Shown here: piece after piece, positions 9,563 to 17,471 of the stretch
Numbering within the stretch: position 1 is the stretch's first letter
Layout: every line of letters begins with the position of its first letter
Notes under the pieces: model-generated
Database searches by the model: none
What the model saw: the letters and a program-made list of their open reading frames with translations, nothing else
Told to the model about the DNA's origin: nothing
Program-made: the position numbers and the translations under genes
Source: Limimaricola cinnabarinus LL-001
GTDB taxonomy: Bacteria; Pseudomonadota; Alphaproteobacteria; Rhodobacterales; Rhodobacteraceae
DNA: 34,465 nt
Assembly: GCF_000466965.1 (NCBI RefSeq)
Contig: NZ_BATB01000042.1
Span: 1 to 34,465 of the forward strand
Direction of reading: 5' to 3'

Positions 9563-10725
9563 GGGCGGTAGAGGGCCACGCCCGTCATCGTCTGGTTCAC
9601 GTGAAGGCCGTTCATCTGTTCGCCATAGGTCGAGAAGCCGACGATGCGGTGCTTGCGCAGCACCGCGCTCATCTGGCCGCCCATCTGCTTTTCAGTGGCT
9701 TCGAGCCTACGCAGGATGCAGTCGAAGGCGAGGATCGCGGCGGGCGGCCCGGCCTCGCGCGCCATCTCCTCAAAGGCGGTGTCGAGATGCTGGGCGATGT
9801 CGCGTGGCTCGGCCAGAGACAGCACCATGCCCTCGTCGATCGCGGCATAGAAGATCAGCTCACCTGCCTCACCGATCCGCTGGATCGCGCGGACGTGGTG
9901 ACGCCCGCCGATGCGCACTACCAGAGGATGCGCCGCGAAGGTGAAGGCCGAAAGCTGCGCGTGGTCGAACCCCAGCACACGGGCGTATTCGCGCGCGGCG
10001 GGTTCGCCGTTGAGACGGCGCACCACGCGGGCCTCGGGGTCGGCCTCGGTGACGATCATCCGTTCCTCGGTCGGGTCGAAATGGTCGAGGTTGAACACCG
10101 AGGCGCCGCAGGCGGTGCGCACAAAGGCCAGCACGGCGGCGTCCTGCTGCCAGACGCCGTCGATCAGCACCCGGGTCTCGCCGAAGGCTTCTCCATCGCC
10201 GGCCGATCCGCCGAACAGCGGCACCCGCCCGATCCCCGCCGACAGCGCGGCGGCGAGCGCATCCTCGCGCCGCGACAGCCCGTCGACGAGCAGCATCGCA
10301 AATTCCGAAGGCCAGTCGCGGCGGCGGCCCTCGAGCCTCTGACGGATTTGGGTCATGTCGCCGACCATGTCGCGTCCACCGATCCGGGCGAGATCCGGGA
10401 TCGCCATGATCTCGGCCTCGAACAATTCGGCAGGCAGGCCGATGCCGACGATCTCGTCCTCGGCATAGCCCGCGCCGGTGATCTCGCCCGCCGTGGTGCA
10501 GCCGATGACGCATTTGGCCCCGGGCCAGGCGCGGGCGGCGCGGGCGATGTCCTCGAGCGGTGCGCGCGGCGCGGCAAAGATCATGACCAATGCGAAGGGG
10601 CCGGGGCCAAGGGCGCGCATCAACGCCTGCGCCGCCTCAGGCTCGAAGGCCGAGACGCTGGCGGTGCGCATCACCGTGGCGTCGCCGAGGCGCCCCTCCC
10701 CGGGCGCGGTGGCGCAAAGCTCCAT
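9559..10725 (-). CDS. FIST-domain sensor protein (NosP-like)
   Basis: This 388-residue soluble protein has the FIST_N and FIST_C sensor domains, with typical stretches CVIGCTTAGEI, LFGGSAGDGE and a C-terminal IVGFSTYGEQMNG. In Pseudomonas and other bacteria, FIST proteins of the NosP group bind haem and nitric oxide and control a partner kinase of the NahK type. Here the partner kinase begins on the overlapping GTGA at this gene's stop. The ATG at 10725 is preceded by GGGAGGA, and the gap from the LuxR regulator gene is only 24 nt, so all three genes form an operon. Whether this protein binds haem or another ligand cannot be read from the sequence. Confidence 0.88.
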   Translation of the reverse strand: MELCATAPGEGRLGDATVMRTASVSAFEPEAAQALMRALGPGPFALVMIFAAPRAPLEDIARAARAWPGAKCVIGCTTAGEITGAGYAEDEIVGIGLPAELFEAEIMAIPDLARIGGRDMVGDMTQIRQRLEGRRRDWPSEFAMLLVDGLSRREDALAAALSAGIGRVPLFGGSAGDGEAFGETRVLIDGVWQQDAAVLAFVRTACGASVFNLDHFDPTEERMIVTEADPEARVVRRLNGEPAAREYARVLGFDHAQLSAFTFAAHPLVVRIGGRHHVRAIQRIGEAGELIFYAAIDEGMVLSLAEPRDIAQHLDTAFEEMAREAGPPAAILAFDCILRRLEATEKQMGGQMSAVLRKHRIVGFSTYGEQMNGLHVNQTMTGVALYRP

Positions 10726-10749
10726 CCCTCGTCCTCCCTCGGCCGGAGG

Positions 10750-11445
10750 CTACTGCCGCAGCGGTGGGTCAGGCAACATGTTTCCAAAGCTCGCCTCCTT
10801 GGCGAGCAGCACCGCCTGCGTCCGGGTCTGGACGCCCAGCTTGCGCATGATCGAGGTGACATGCGCCTTCACCGTGGTTTCGGCGATCGACAGGTCGTAG
10901 GCGATCTGCTTGTTCATCGCGCCGCAGCAGATCCTGTGCAGGATCGTCGCCTGCTGCGGCGTCAGCTGCGCTAGCCGGTCGAGCGCGTCCTCGTAACCGC
11001 GCCCCGGCGCGTCGGGCAGGTCCATCCCTTCGGGCAGGTAGAGCCCGCCCGCCGCGATGATCCGGAACGCGGTCAGGAACACTTCGCGGTCGCTGTGCTT
11101 GGGCACGAAGCCGCGTGCCCCGGCGCGGATCGCCGCCGAGACCACCTGCCGGTCGGCGAGAGACGAGACCACGACGATCGGCGCGGACCCCGCGACCCGG
11201 CGCAGCCGCACCAGCCCGTCGAGCCCCGACACGTCGGGCAGGTGCAGGTCGAGCAGGATCACATCGGGCTTTTCGCCCGCGCCGAGCCGCGCCAGCGCCG
11301 CCTCGAGCCGGTCGGCGGTGTCGATCCGCTCGATCCCGGCGAAATGGCGCAGCGTCAGTCCGAGCGCGTCGCAGAACAGCGGATGGTCGTCGATTACCAG
11401 CGCGTGGCGGAACGCCGTCTCGGCCTGTAGCTTCTCCTGCGCCAT
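10750..11445 (-). CDS. LuxR-family response regulator of the alcohol-oxidation island (ErbR-like)
   Basis: This 231-residue regulator has a receiver (Asp19/Asp20 acidic pair, phosphoacceptor Asp66 in LLDLHLPD, Lys116 in FVPKHS). A LuxR helix-turn-helix follows at about 160-220 (LTPQQATILHRICCGAMNKQ). The open frame continues far upstream to 13278, but that is antisense to the NosR-like gene. The true start is the ATG at 11445 behind GGAGCGGG. It leads the operon with the FIST protein and the hybrid kinase, and it is divergent from the NosR-like gene. By analogy with ErbR/ExaE regulators of Pseudomonas PQQ-ethanol oxidation, it probably activates the dehydrogenase, cytochrome and aldehyde dehydrogenase promoters through the TACGACCAT motif (inference). 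Confidence 0.88.
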   Translation of the reverse strand: MAQEKLQAETAFRHALVIDDHPLFCDALGLTLRHFAGIERIDTADRLEAALARLGAGEKPDVILLDLHLPDVSGLDGLVRLRRVAGSAPIVVVSSLADRQVVSAAIRAGARGFVPKHSDREVFLTAFRIIAAGGLYLPEGMDLPDAPGRGYEDALDRLAQLTPQQATILHRICCGAMNKQIAYDLSIAETTVKAHVTSIMRKLGVQTRTQAVLLAKEASFGNMLPDPPLRQ

Positions 11446-11534
11446 GATCCCGCTCCGTTGGTGCGTCCCGGTCAGGCTATCAGGCTGCGCGCGGACCAGA
11501 CATAGGCCAAAGGTCTCATGACCGCGCTCCGGCA

Positions 11535-11545
11535 CCAAGGTCGAA
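11535..11545. promoter_or_regulatory. Weak copy of the regulon motif in the divergent regulator/NosR-like promoter region
   Basis: CCAAGGTCGAA, 36 nt upstream of the NosR-like start, matches the reverse complement of TACGACCTTGG (seen at 21172) except for one base. It lies in the 135-bp divergent region 11446-11580. Significance is uncertain. Confidence 0.3.
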
Positions 11546-11580
11546 TGTCGCGGCGCGGTCGCCGGGCGTAGCAGTTGGAC

Positions 11581-13689
11581 ATGCGCCTCGTTCTCGTACT
11601 CCTGCAACTTCTCCTCGCGCACGCCCTTGCCGTGCCGGGCCTCGCTGCGCCCGATACGCATCGTCTCGGCACGCTGCCGCGCGAGGCGTTGGCCGAGATG
11701 ATCGTGCCGCCCTATTCTCTGGGTGATCCGATCGGCGAGGACGGCGTCTGGAGCCTGCTGAACTCGGGCGGGACGCAGGCGGGCTACGTGTTCCAGACCG
11801 AGCCTCTCGCGCCGCTGCCGGGGTTTTCGGGTGCGCCGATCGACATGCTGGTGACGCTCGATCTCGCAGGGCGCTTCATCGACGTGCGGCTGGTCTCGCA
11901 GAACGAGCCGATCTTCGTCTCGGGTCTGGGCGAAGCGCCGCTGCGCGGGTTTCTCGAGCAATATGGCGGGCTGTCCATCGCCGACAGCCTGGTGGTCGGC
12001 ACGCCTTACGGGGCGGCGGGGGCGGGCTCTTCGCTGGTCTATCTCGACGGGGTGACCAAGGCGACGGCGAGCGTGCGGATCGCCCACGAGTCGATCCTCG
12101 CCGCCGCGCTGAAGGTGGCACGCGAGAAGATGCAGGGCATCGCCTCGGCCCCGCCCTCGCGGCCCGACCCCGACCATGTCGAGGCGCTGACATGGGACGA
12201 CCTCGTGGCGCAGGACATCGTCACTCATGCCGTGGTACGCAACGCCGAGCTCAACGCGCGCTTTGCCGACACGATCTGGAGCCATGACGACCCGGAGGCG
12301 CGCGCCGCCCCCGACGCAGCGTTTCTCGACCTGTGGATGGTCGATCTCGGCCCGCCCTCGATCGCCCGCGCGGCGCTCTCCGAGGAAACGTTGGCCGAAC
12401 TGGGACGGTTCGCGGAGATCGCGCCGCATGACGAGCCGATCCTGCTGATCGAATCCGCGCGGCATGGGCTGGTGGGCGAGGATTTCGTGCGCAACACCGC
12501 GCCCGACCTCCTTTCGGCGCATCAAGGCGGCCTGCCGGTGGCGCTGCGCGACAGCGACATCTTCGTGGAACTGGCGCCGGGCATGCCGGAGGGCCGCGCG
12601 ATGATCCTGCGCGCCGACCGGCGGCTCGGTTTCGACCCTTCGGCGGAATGGACGCTGAACGTGCTGGCGCTGCGCGAACATGGGATGCTGCGCCCCGAGA
12701 TCGGCTCGGCCAGCTTCGAGATCGCCCATGCCACGCCGGAACGTTTCTTCGAGCGACCCGCCCAGCCCGTGGCCCAATCGCCGTGGCGCGAGGCGTTGCG
12801 CGCGCGTACCGCCGATCTGGGCCTGCTGGCTCTGCTGCTTGCCACGCTCTTCGCGGCGCTCTGGCCAGGGCTGCGGCGGACGGCCTCGGCCGAGGTGCTG
12901 ACGCCGTTTCGTCTTTCGGCGCTGGTGCTGGTCACGGGGTTCGTCGGCTGGTGGGGGCAGGGGCAGCTGTCGATCGTCACCGTGCTCGGCGTGATCCGCA
13001 CCGCCATCGAGGGCGGCAGTTTCGCCTTTCTGCTCTACGACCCCTTCGGCCTTGCGGTCTGGGGCGCCGCCATCCTCGGCTTCGTGATCTGGGGGCGGGC
13101 GCTGTTTTGCGGCTGGCTGTGCCCCTTTGGCGCGCTGCAGGAGTTCGCGCATCATGCGGGGCGGCTTTTGCGCCTGCCGCAGATCCGGCCCTCCGCTACT
13201 TGGGATCGGCGGCTCAAATCGCTGAAATACATCGCTCTCGCGGGCCTCGTCCTGCTGGTGATCCTCGCGCCCGATCACGTCGACAAGGCCGCCGAGATCG
13301 AACCCTTCAAAACCGCGATCACCACCTTCTTCCTGCGCGAATGGTATTACGTCGCCTATGCGGCCTTCTGGCTGCTGCTCGGCACGGTGCTGTTCAAAGG
13401 GTTCTGCCGCTATCTCTGTCCGCTCGGCGCGGTGATGGCGATCGGCGGCCTGCTGCGCGGGCGTGACTGGATCGCGCGGCGGGCGCCATGCGGATCGCCG
13501 TGCCAGCTGTGCCGGGTGAAATGCGCCTATGGGGCGATCGAAAAGTCAGGCCACGTCAACTATTCCGAATGCTTCGGATGCCTTGATTGTGTGTCGATCC
13601 ACGACGATCCGGCGCGCTGCGTGCCGCTGGTGCTCGATGCGCGCCGCCCGTCTCGCGCCCGTTCCGCCGCCCCGCTCATCGCCGAATGA
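11581..13689 (+). CDS. NosR/NirI-like membrane flavin and iron-sulfur protein
   Basis: This 702-residue membrane protein has a signal sequence and an N-terminal periplasmic FMN-binding domain. That domain carries the flavinylation-type motif DGVTKAT (156-162), where the last Thr would hold FMN. Several transmembrane helices follow, with two CxxxCP motifs (FCGWLCPFG and FCRYLCPLG). The C-terminus is a ferredoxin-like tail with cysteines spaced as in two [4Fe-4S] sites (CGSPCQLCRVKC, ECFGCLDC). NosR/NirI proteins pass electrons from the membrane to periplasmic systems. No nos or nir genes are nearby, and the gene sits within the quinoprotein island beside ApbE. A role in electron transfer or maturation for alcohol oxidation is inferred. 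A TTG at 11575 is an alternative start. Confidence 0.86.
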   Translation: MRLVLVLLQLLLAHALAVPGLAAPDTHRLGTLPREALAEMIVPPYSLGDPIGEDGVWSLLNSGGTQAGYVFQTEPLAPLPGFSGAPIDMLVTLDLAGRFIDVRLVSQNEPIFVSGLGEAPLRGFLEQYGGLSIADSLVVGTPYGAAGAGSSLVYLDGVTKATASVRIAHESILAAALKVAREKMQGIASAPPSRPDPDHVEALTWDDLVAQDIVTHAVVRNAELNARFADTIWSHDDPEARAAPDAAFLDLWMVDLGPPSIARAALSEETLAELGRFAEIAPHDEPILLIESARHGLVGEDFVRNTAPDLLSAHQGGLPVALRDSDIFVELAPGMPEGRAMILRADRRLGFDPSAEWTLNVLALREHGMLRPEIGSASFEIAHATPERFFERPAQPVAQSPWREALRARTADLGLLALLLATLFAALWPGLRRTASAEVLTPFRLSALVLVTGFVGWWGQGQLSIVTVLGVIRTAIEGGSFAFLLYDPFGLAVWGAAILGFVIWGRALFCGWLCPFGALQEFAHHAGRLLRLPQIRPSATWDRRLKSLKYIALAGLVLLVILAPDHVDKAAEIEPFKTAITTFFLREWYYVAYAAFWLLLGTVLFKGFCRYLCPLGAVMAIGGLLRGRDWIARRAPCGSPCQLCRVKCAYGAIEKSGHVNYSECFGCLDCVSIHDDPARCVPLVLDARRPSRARSAAPLIAE

Positions 13690-13697
13690 GGACCGCC

Positions 13698-14579
13698 ATG
13701 CCGAGCCGTCGCCGCTTTCTCGCGATCACCGCCGCCGCCATTGCGGCCCCCGGTGCGGGCCATGCCGCCACATGGCGCGGCACCGCGCTGGGGGCCGCCG
13801 CTGCGATCACGCTTTCGGGGCCGCGCCACCGGGTCGAACTCGCTCTTGCGGCGGCGCGCGAGACGCTGGAGCGAATGGAGGCGCTGTTCAGCCTCTACCG
13901 CGAGGACAGCGCGCTGTCGCGGCTCAACGCCACCGGGCGGCTCAAGGCACCCGACGCCGATTTCACGAACTTGATGGCGCTGTGCGACCGGGCCGTCGCG
14001 GCGACGGGCGGGCGGTTCGACCCGACGGTGCAGCCGCTGTGGCGCGCCCTGGCCGAGGGCGGCGACGCGCGCGACGCTGCCGCGCGCATTGGCTGGGGCC
14101 GGGTGACGACCGCGCCCGGCATCCGGCTCGGGAGAGGTCAGGCGTTGACGCTCAACGGCATCGCGCAGGGTTTCGCCAGCGACCGCGTGGCCGAGGGGCT
14201 GGCAGCGGCGGGGTTCAGCCGCGCGCTGGTCGATATCGGCGAGATGCGGGCGCTGGGCGGGCCGTGGCGCATCGGGATCGAGGACCACGCGCAAGGGCTC
14301 ATGGGGCAGGTGAGCCTCTCGGGCGGGGCCATCGCCACCTCCAGCCCCGATGCGCTTCTCCTTCCGGGCGGCGCGAGCCACGTCCTCGACCCGCTGAGCG
14401 GCAGTCTCGCGCAGCCGCTGTGGTCGAGCGTCAGCGTCGAGGCCGATACGGCGGCGCTGGCCGACGCGCTGTCGACCGCGATGTGCCTGATGCCGCGCAA
14501 TGAGATTGAGGGCCTGCGCGTCGAGGGGCTGCGCAAGGTCAGGCTGGTGGACCGCGCGGGCGACATGGTGACGCTCTAG
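13698..14579 (+). CDS. FAD:protein FMN transferase (ApbE/NosX-like)
   Basis: This 293-residue ApbE-family protein begins with a twin-arginine-like leader (SRRRFLAIT), so it is exported. The family motifs LNGIAQGFASD (about 152-162) and HVLDPLSG (228-235) correspond to the canonical GGIAKGY and HIIDPRTG motifs. ApbE enzymes attach FMN covalently to Thr/Ser of D-G-x-T-x-A-T sites, and such a site exists in the NosR-like protein just upstream. Two starts are possible: ATG 13686 overlapping the upstream stop, and ATG 13698 with GAGGA at good spacing, which I chose. The two genes form a plausible target-enzyme pair. The gene converges on the XoxJ-like gene with a 4-nt gap. Confidence 0.9.
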   Translation: MPSRRRFLAITAAAIAAPGAGHAATWRGTALGAAAAITLSGPRHRVELALAAARETLERMEALFSLYREDSALSRLNATGRLKAPDADFTNLMALCDRAVAATGGRFDPTVQPLWRALAEGGDARDAAARIGWGRVTTAPGIRLGRGQALTLNGIAQGFASDRVAEGLAAAGFSRALVDIGEMRALGGPWRIGIEDHAQGLMGQVSLSGGAIATSSPDALLLPGGASHVLDPLSGSLAQPLWSSVSVEADTAALADALSTAMCLMPRNEIEGLRVEGLRKVRLVDRAGDMVTL

Positions 14580-14583
14580 GTGC

Positions 14584-15477
14584 TCACCACTCGGGCGCGG
14601 TCCAGCTCAGCCCACGGGCCTCGAAGATCGCACCGATCCGCCCGTCGGCCACGGCCTCGGCGACGATGCCCTCGATCATGTAGCCCAGATCCCGGTGGCT
14701 GTGATGCACCGCGAGGCCGATCGGCCAGTCGGGCTTCATCAGGCCGGGAAAGGGCGGCACATGCAGCAAGGCGCCGCCGAGACCGGCCTCGAGTTGCGCG
14801 CGCGGCCCCATCAGCGCCGTCACCTCGCCCGCCGCCAGCGCCGCCATCGCGCCCTCCAGCGTCGCAAATCGCGAGATGTTAGGACCGAGTTGCCCGCCCG
14901 CCATGGCGGAGAGGTAGAAATCCGAGATCGAGTCGTTCTCGACCCCGACCCGGTGCATCCGGAAATAGGCGGGCAGGGGGGCATCGTCGGGAAACACCGC
15001 CCCGTCATAGGCGATGGCGAGGGTCTCGACATCGTAAAGACCGGTGAACATCACCTGCTCGATGCGGCAGGTGAAATCGCTGTCATAGGGGACGTGCAGC
15101 ATCACGTTGGCGACGCCGCCGCCCACCAGCGGGCCTTTCCAGACCCAGTTGCGCAGATCGGCGGCGAGGTCCTCGGCCGCGGCCACCAGCCGGAACCGCG
15201 CCTCGACGCCCATGCCATCGGCGATCAGCCGCCCGATCTCCACGTCGACCCCCGCGGCGGTGTCGCCCTCGGCGAAGGACCATGGCGGGAAATCCGCATA
15301 GACCGCGAATTCGACGAAGCCCCGATCGAGGATCTCGTCGAGGGTCTGGCCCATATAGTCGCGGTCGGCGTTCTGGGGCTTGGGCTGCGGCACGTAATCT
15401 TCGCAACGCGCGAGCGCGGACCCGCCGCCGAAGGTGAGGGCGAGGCCAAGGGCCAGCACGCGGCCTGCGCGGCGCAT
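14584..15477 (-). CDS. XoxJ/MoxJ-like periplasmic binding protein of quinoprotein dehydrogenase systems
   Basis: This 297-residue exported protein has a signal peptide ending near GSALAR, followed by a type-2 periplasmic-binding fold (VEFAVYADFPPWSF, AAGVDVEIGRLIADG). It matches the quinoprotein dehydrogenase-associated group (MoxJ/XoxJ) that accompanies methanol- and ethanol-type PQQ enzymes and is thought to help activate or load the dehydrogenase rather than act in transport. Its start overlaps the stop of the cytochrome c gene (TGATG at 15475-15479), so the two are translationally coupled. No permease is encoded with it, consistent with a chaperone-like role. The exact function in this organism is inferred from family and context. 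Confidence 0.85.
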   Translation of the reverse strand: MRRAGRVLALGLALTFGGGSALARCEDYVPQPKPQNADRDYMGQTLDEILDRGFVEFAVYADFPPWSFAEGDTAAGVDVEIGRLIADGMGVEARFRLVAAAEDLAADLRNWVWKGPLVGGGVANVMLHVPYDSDFTCRIEQVMFTGLYDVETLAIAYDGAVFPDDAPLPAYFRMHRVGVENDSISDFYLSAMAGGQLGPNISRFATLEGAMAALAAGEVTALMGPRAQLEAGLGGALLHVPPFPGLMKPDWPIGLAVHHSHRDLGYMIEGIVAEAVADGRIGAIFEARGLSWTAPEW

Positions 15478-16157
15478 CACTGAGCCGCCGAAAGGCCCAC
15501 GGTCAGCGTCTCCGCCGCCTTGTGGTAGCTTTCGGGCGTGCCGTCGATGACATGGGCGGCGCGGTAGGCGATGGAATCGGCGATCGGCGCGCCGGACAGC
15601 GTCTCGATCTCCTCGGCGATGCCCGATAGCTCGGACCGGATCGCCTCCGCGTCGAGATCGCCGCCATCGGAGAGCGTGTCGCGAAGCGCCTTCAGCTCGG
15701 CGGACTTCGCGCTCACCGCTTCCTCGTCGGGACGGGTTTCGAGATAGGTGCGGATCGCCCATGCGGCCTTCTGGCCCAGAAGCGCGCCGAAGGCTGGCAT
15801 CCGGGTGACGCCGTTCTGGGTGAAGCCATGCCGGAACCGCTCCATGTACCACTCGTCGCCATACTCCTCGGCCTCGAGGAACCGCAGGTCCGGGGCAAGC
15901 CCGCCCGAGACCGCGCCGAGCCCGTGGCAACGCGCGCAGTTCTGGTTGTAGCCCGAGGCGCCGATCTCGATCGCCTGCTGCCAGACCTCTTCGCCCTGAT
16001 CGCGGTAGGGGTTCACGGTCAGCCATTCCTCCTTGAGCTCGGGCAGCGCGTCGGTGTTCACCGCCTGGATATCGAGCGGCAGGCCGGCGGCCTGGGCGAT
16101 GCTGACGGCGGCGGCGATGGCGCCAAGCGTCGCGAGAATGCGGGTCTTGCGGGGCAT
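15477..16157 (-). CDS. Periplasmic cytochrome c (c-550 PedF type)
   Basis: This 226-residue precursor has a signal peptide (cleavage near AQAAG) and one haem-binding site, CARCH (74-78). The likely axial Met is Met120 in TRMPAFG. The long C-terminal extension after the haem domain is typical of the PedF group found with PQQ alcohol dehydrogenases, where the cytochrome accepts electrons from the enzyme. The ATG at 16157 has an AGGAGG ribosome site. It heads an operon with the XoxJ-like gene. A copy of the shared TACGACCAT motif lies 82 nt upstream on the same strand. The alcohol dehydrogenase at 21304 lacks a haem domain of its own, so this is the likely electron acceptor. Confidence 0.9.
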   Translation of the reverse strand: MPRKTRILATLGAIAAAVSIAQAAGLPLDIQAVNTDALPELKEEWLTVNPYRDQGEEVWQQAIEIGASGYNQNCARCHGLGAVSGGLAPDLRFLEAEEYGDEWYMERFRHGFTQNGVTRMPAFGALLGQKAAWAIRTYLETRPDEEAVSAKSAELKALRDTLSDGGDLDAEAIRSELSGIAEEIETLSGAPIADSIAYRAAHVIDGTPESYHKAAETLTVGLSAAQ

Positions 16158-16235
16158 GGTGGGTCCTCCTGCGAATGTCGTCTCCAGCCTTAGCCGTCCG
16201 GCGCGGGGGGGCATATGCGACCTTCGGCGGGGCCG

Positions 16236-16249
16236 CGACCATGGTCGTA
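16236..16249 (-). promoter_or_regulatory. Candidate regulon operator (cytochrome c copy)
   Basis: On the minus strand this reads TACGACCATGGTCG, and CGACCATGGTCG is a 12-bp palindrome. It is 82 nt upstream of the cytochrome start and 50 nt upstream of the divergent ABC-operon start at 16299, so one site could serve both promoters. Confidence 0.55.
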
Positions 16250-16298
16250 TTCGAAGGCGGGCGTAGGCGCTGCTAGCCTCGGGATTGGGAGGATACCG

Positions 16299-17471
16299 AT
16301 GATCCGTCACGCGGCACGCATCTTGGCGCTGGGCCTTTGGGCCGGGACGGCGCAGGCCGGCATCGAGGTGCCGGTGACATGGCTTCGGGCCGAGATCGAC
16401 CGCCCTCCGGTGCGCTCGAGCCTCGACACGTGGCCCGAGGACGAGGGCCGTGCAGGCGCGGCGCTCGGCCTTGCGGACAACGCGACCACCGGGCGCTTTC
16501 TCGGGCATGACTATAGGCTCCACACCCTTTCGGTGCCGCCGGGCGGAGACCTCATGGAGGCCGCGAAAGCCGCGCTTGCGCGCGGCGGTCCGCTGATCCT
16601 CGACATGCCCGCCGAAGCGATGCTGGCGGTGGCCGATCTGCCGGAGGCGCGCGGCGCGCTCATCTTCAACACCGCCGCGCCCGAGGCGCGGCTGCGCGGC
16701 GTGGATTGCCGCGCCGCCGTGCTGCATACCTTGCCCTCGACCGCGATGCGCACCGACGCCCTCGCGCAGTTCCTGGTGCAGCGGCGCTGGGACGATCTGG
16801 CGATGGTTACGGGCGCGCGGTCCGAGGATGCGGATTTCGCCGAGAGCCTGCGCGGATCGCTCACCAAGTTCGGGCTGAAGCTGCGCACCGAAGCGCCGTG
16901 GCTGGCGGATGCCGATATCCGCCGTAACGCCGGGCAGGAGGTGCCCGTCTTCACCCAAGCCCTGCCCGAACACGACGTGCTTCTGGTGGCCGACGAGGCG
17001 GGGGATTTCGCGCGCTACGTCGCCTATAACACGTGGACGCCGCGCCCGCTCGCGGGCTCGGAAGGGTTGCGCCCCGTCGCCTGGGCCCCGGTGGTCGAGG
17101 CGTGGGGCGCAGCACAGCTGCAATCGCGGTTCCGCGCGCAGTCTGACCGCGAGATGCGCCCGCGCGACTTTGCCGCCTGGGCCGCGATGCGCGCCATCGG
17201 CGAGGCCGTGACCCGGACCGGCTCTGCCGATCCCGCCATTCTGCGGGCCTTCCTGCTGGGGCCTGCCTTCGAACTCGGCGGCTTTCTGGGAAGTCCGCTC
17301 AGCTTTCGCGCTTGGGACGGTCAGATGCGCCAGCCTATCCCACTCGTCACCGAGCGGGCGGTCGTCGCCATGGCCCCGCTCGAAGGCTTCCTGCACCCGT
17401 CGAGCGAGATGGACACGCTCGGCACCGATGCGCCCGAAACCACCTGCACCGCTTTCGAGGATACCGCATGA
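16299..17471 (+). CDS. ABC-type substrate-binding protein of the PQQ alcohol dehydrogenase system
   Basis: This 390-residue exported protein (signal MIRHAARILALGLWAGTAQA) resembles the type-1 periplasmic-binding proteins consistently found with PQQ-dependent alcohol dehydrogenases. Tracts such as LPSTAMRTDALAQFLVQRRWDD and RPVAWAPVVEAWGAAQLQ support this. The cognate transporter's substrate is not established. The ATG at 16299 follows GGGAGGA, and the longer frame start at 16215 would remove the leader's position at the N-terminus. It opens a five-gene operon in which every junction is a 4-nt ATGA overlap: binding protein, beta-propeller, small exported protein, ATPase, permease. Confidence 0.82.
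   Translation: MIRHAARILALGLWAGTAQAGIEVPVTWLRAEIDRPPVRSSLDTWPEDEGRAGAALGLADNATTGRFLGHDYRLHTLSVPPGGDLMEAAKAALARGGPLILDMPAEAMLAVADLPEARGALIFNTAAPEARLRGVDCRAAVLHTLPSTAMRTDALAQFLVQRRWDDLAMVTGARSEDADFAESLRGSLTKFGLKLRTEAPWLADADIRRNAGQEVPVFTQALPEHDVLLVADEAGDFARYVAYNTWTPRPLAGSEGLRPVAWAPVVEAWGAAQLQSRFRAQSDREMRPRDFAAWAAMRAIGEAVTRTGSADPAILRAFLLGPAFELGGFLGSPLSFRAWDGQMRQPIPLVTERAVVAMAPLEGFLHPSSEMDTLGTDAPETTCTAFEDTA

Noticed and set aside
11446-13278. N-terminal extension of the LuxR regulator by about 600 residues
   Set aside because: It is antisense to the NosR-like gene, and the receiver domain starts immediately after the ATG at 11445, which has a good ribosome site.
11581-14579. A nitrous oxide reductase (nos) operon
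   Set aside because: Only NosR-like and ApbE-like genes are present. No nosZ, nosD, nosF, nosY or nosL is found, and the flanking genes belong to alcohol oxidation.
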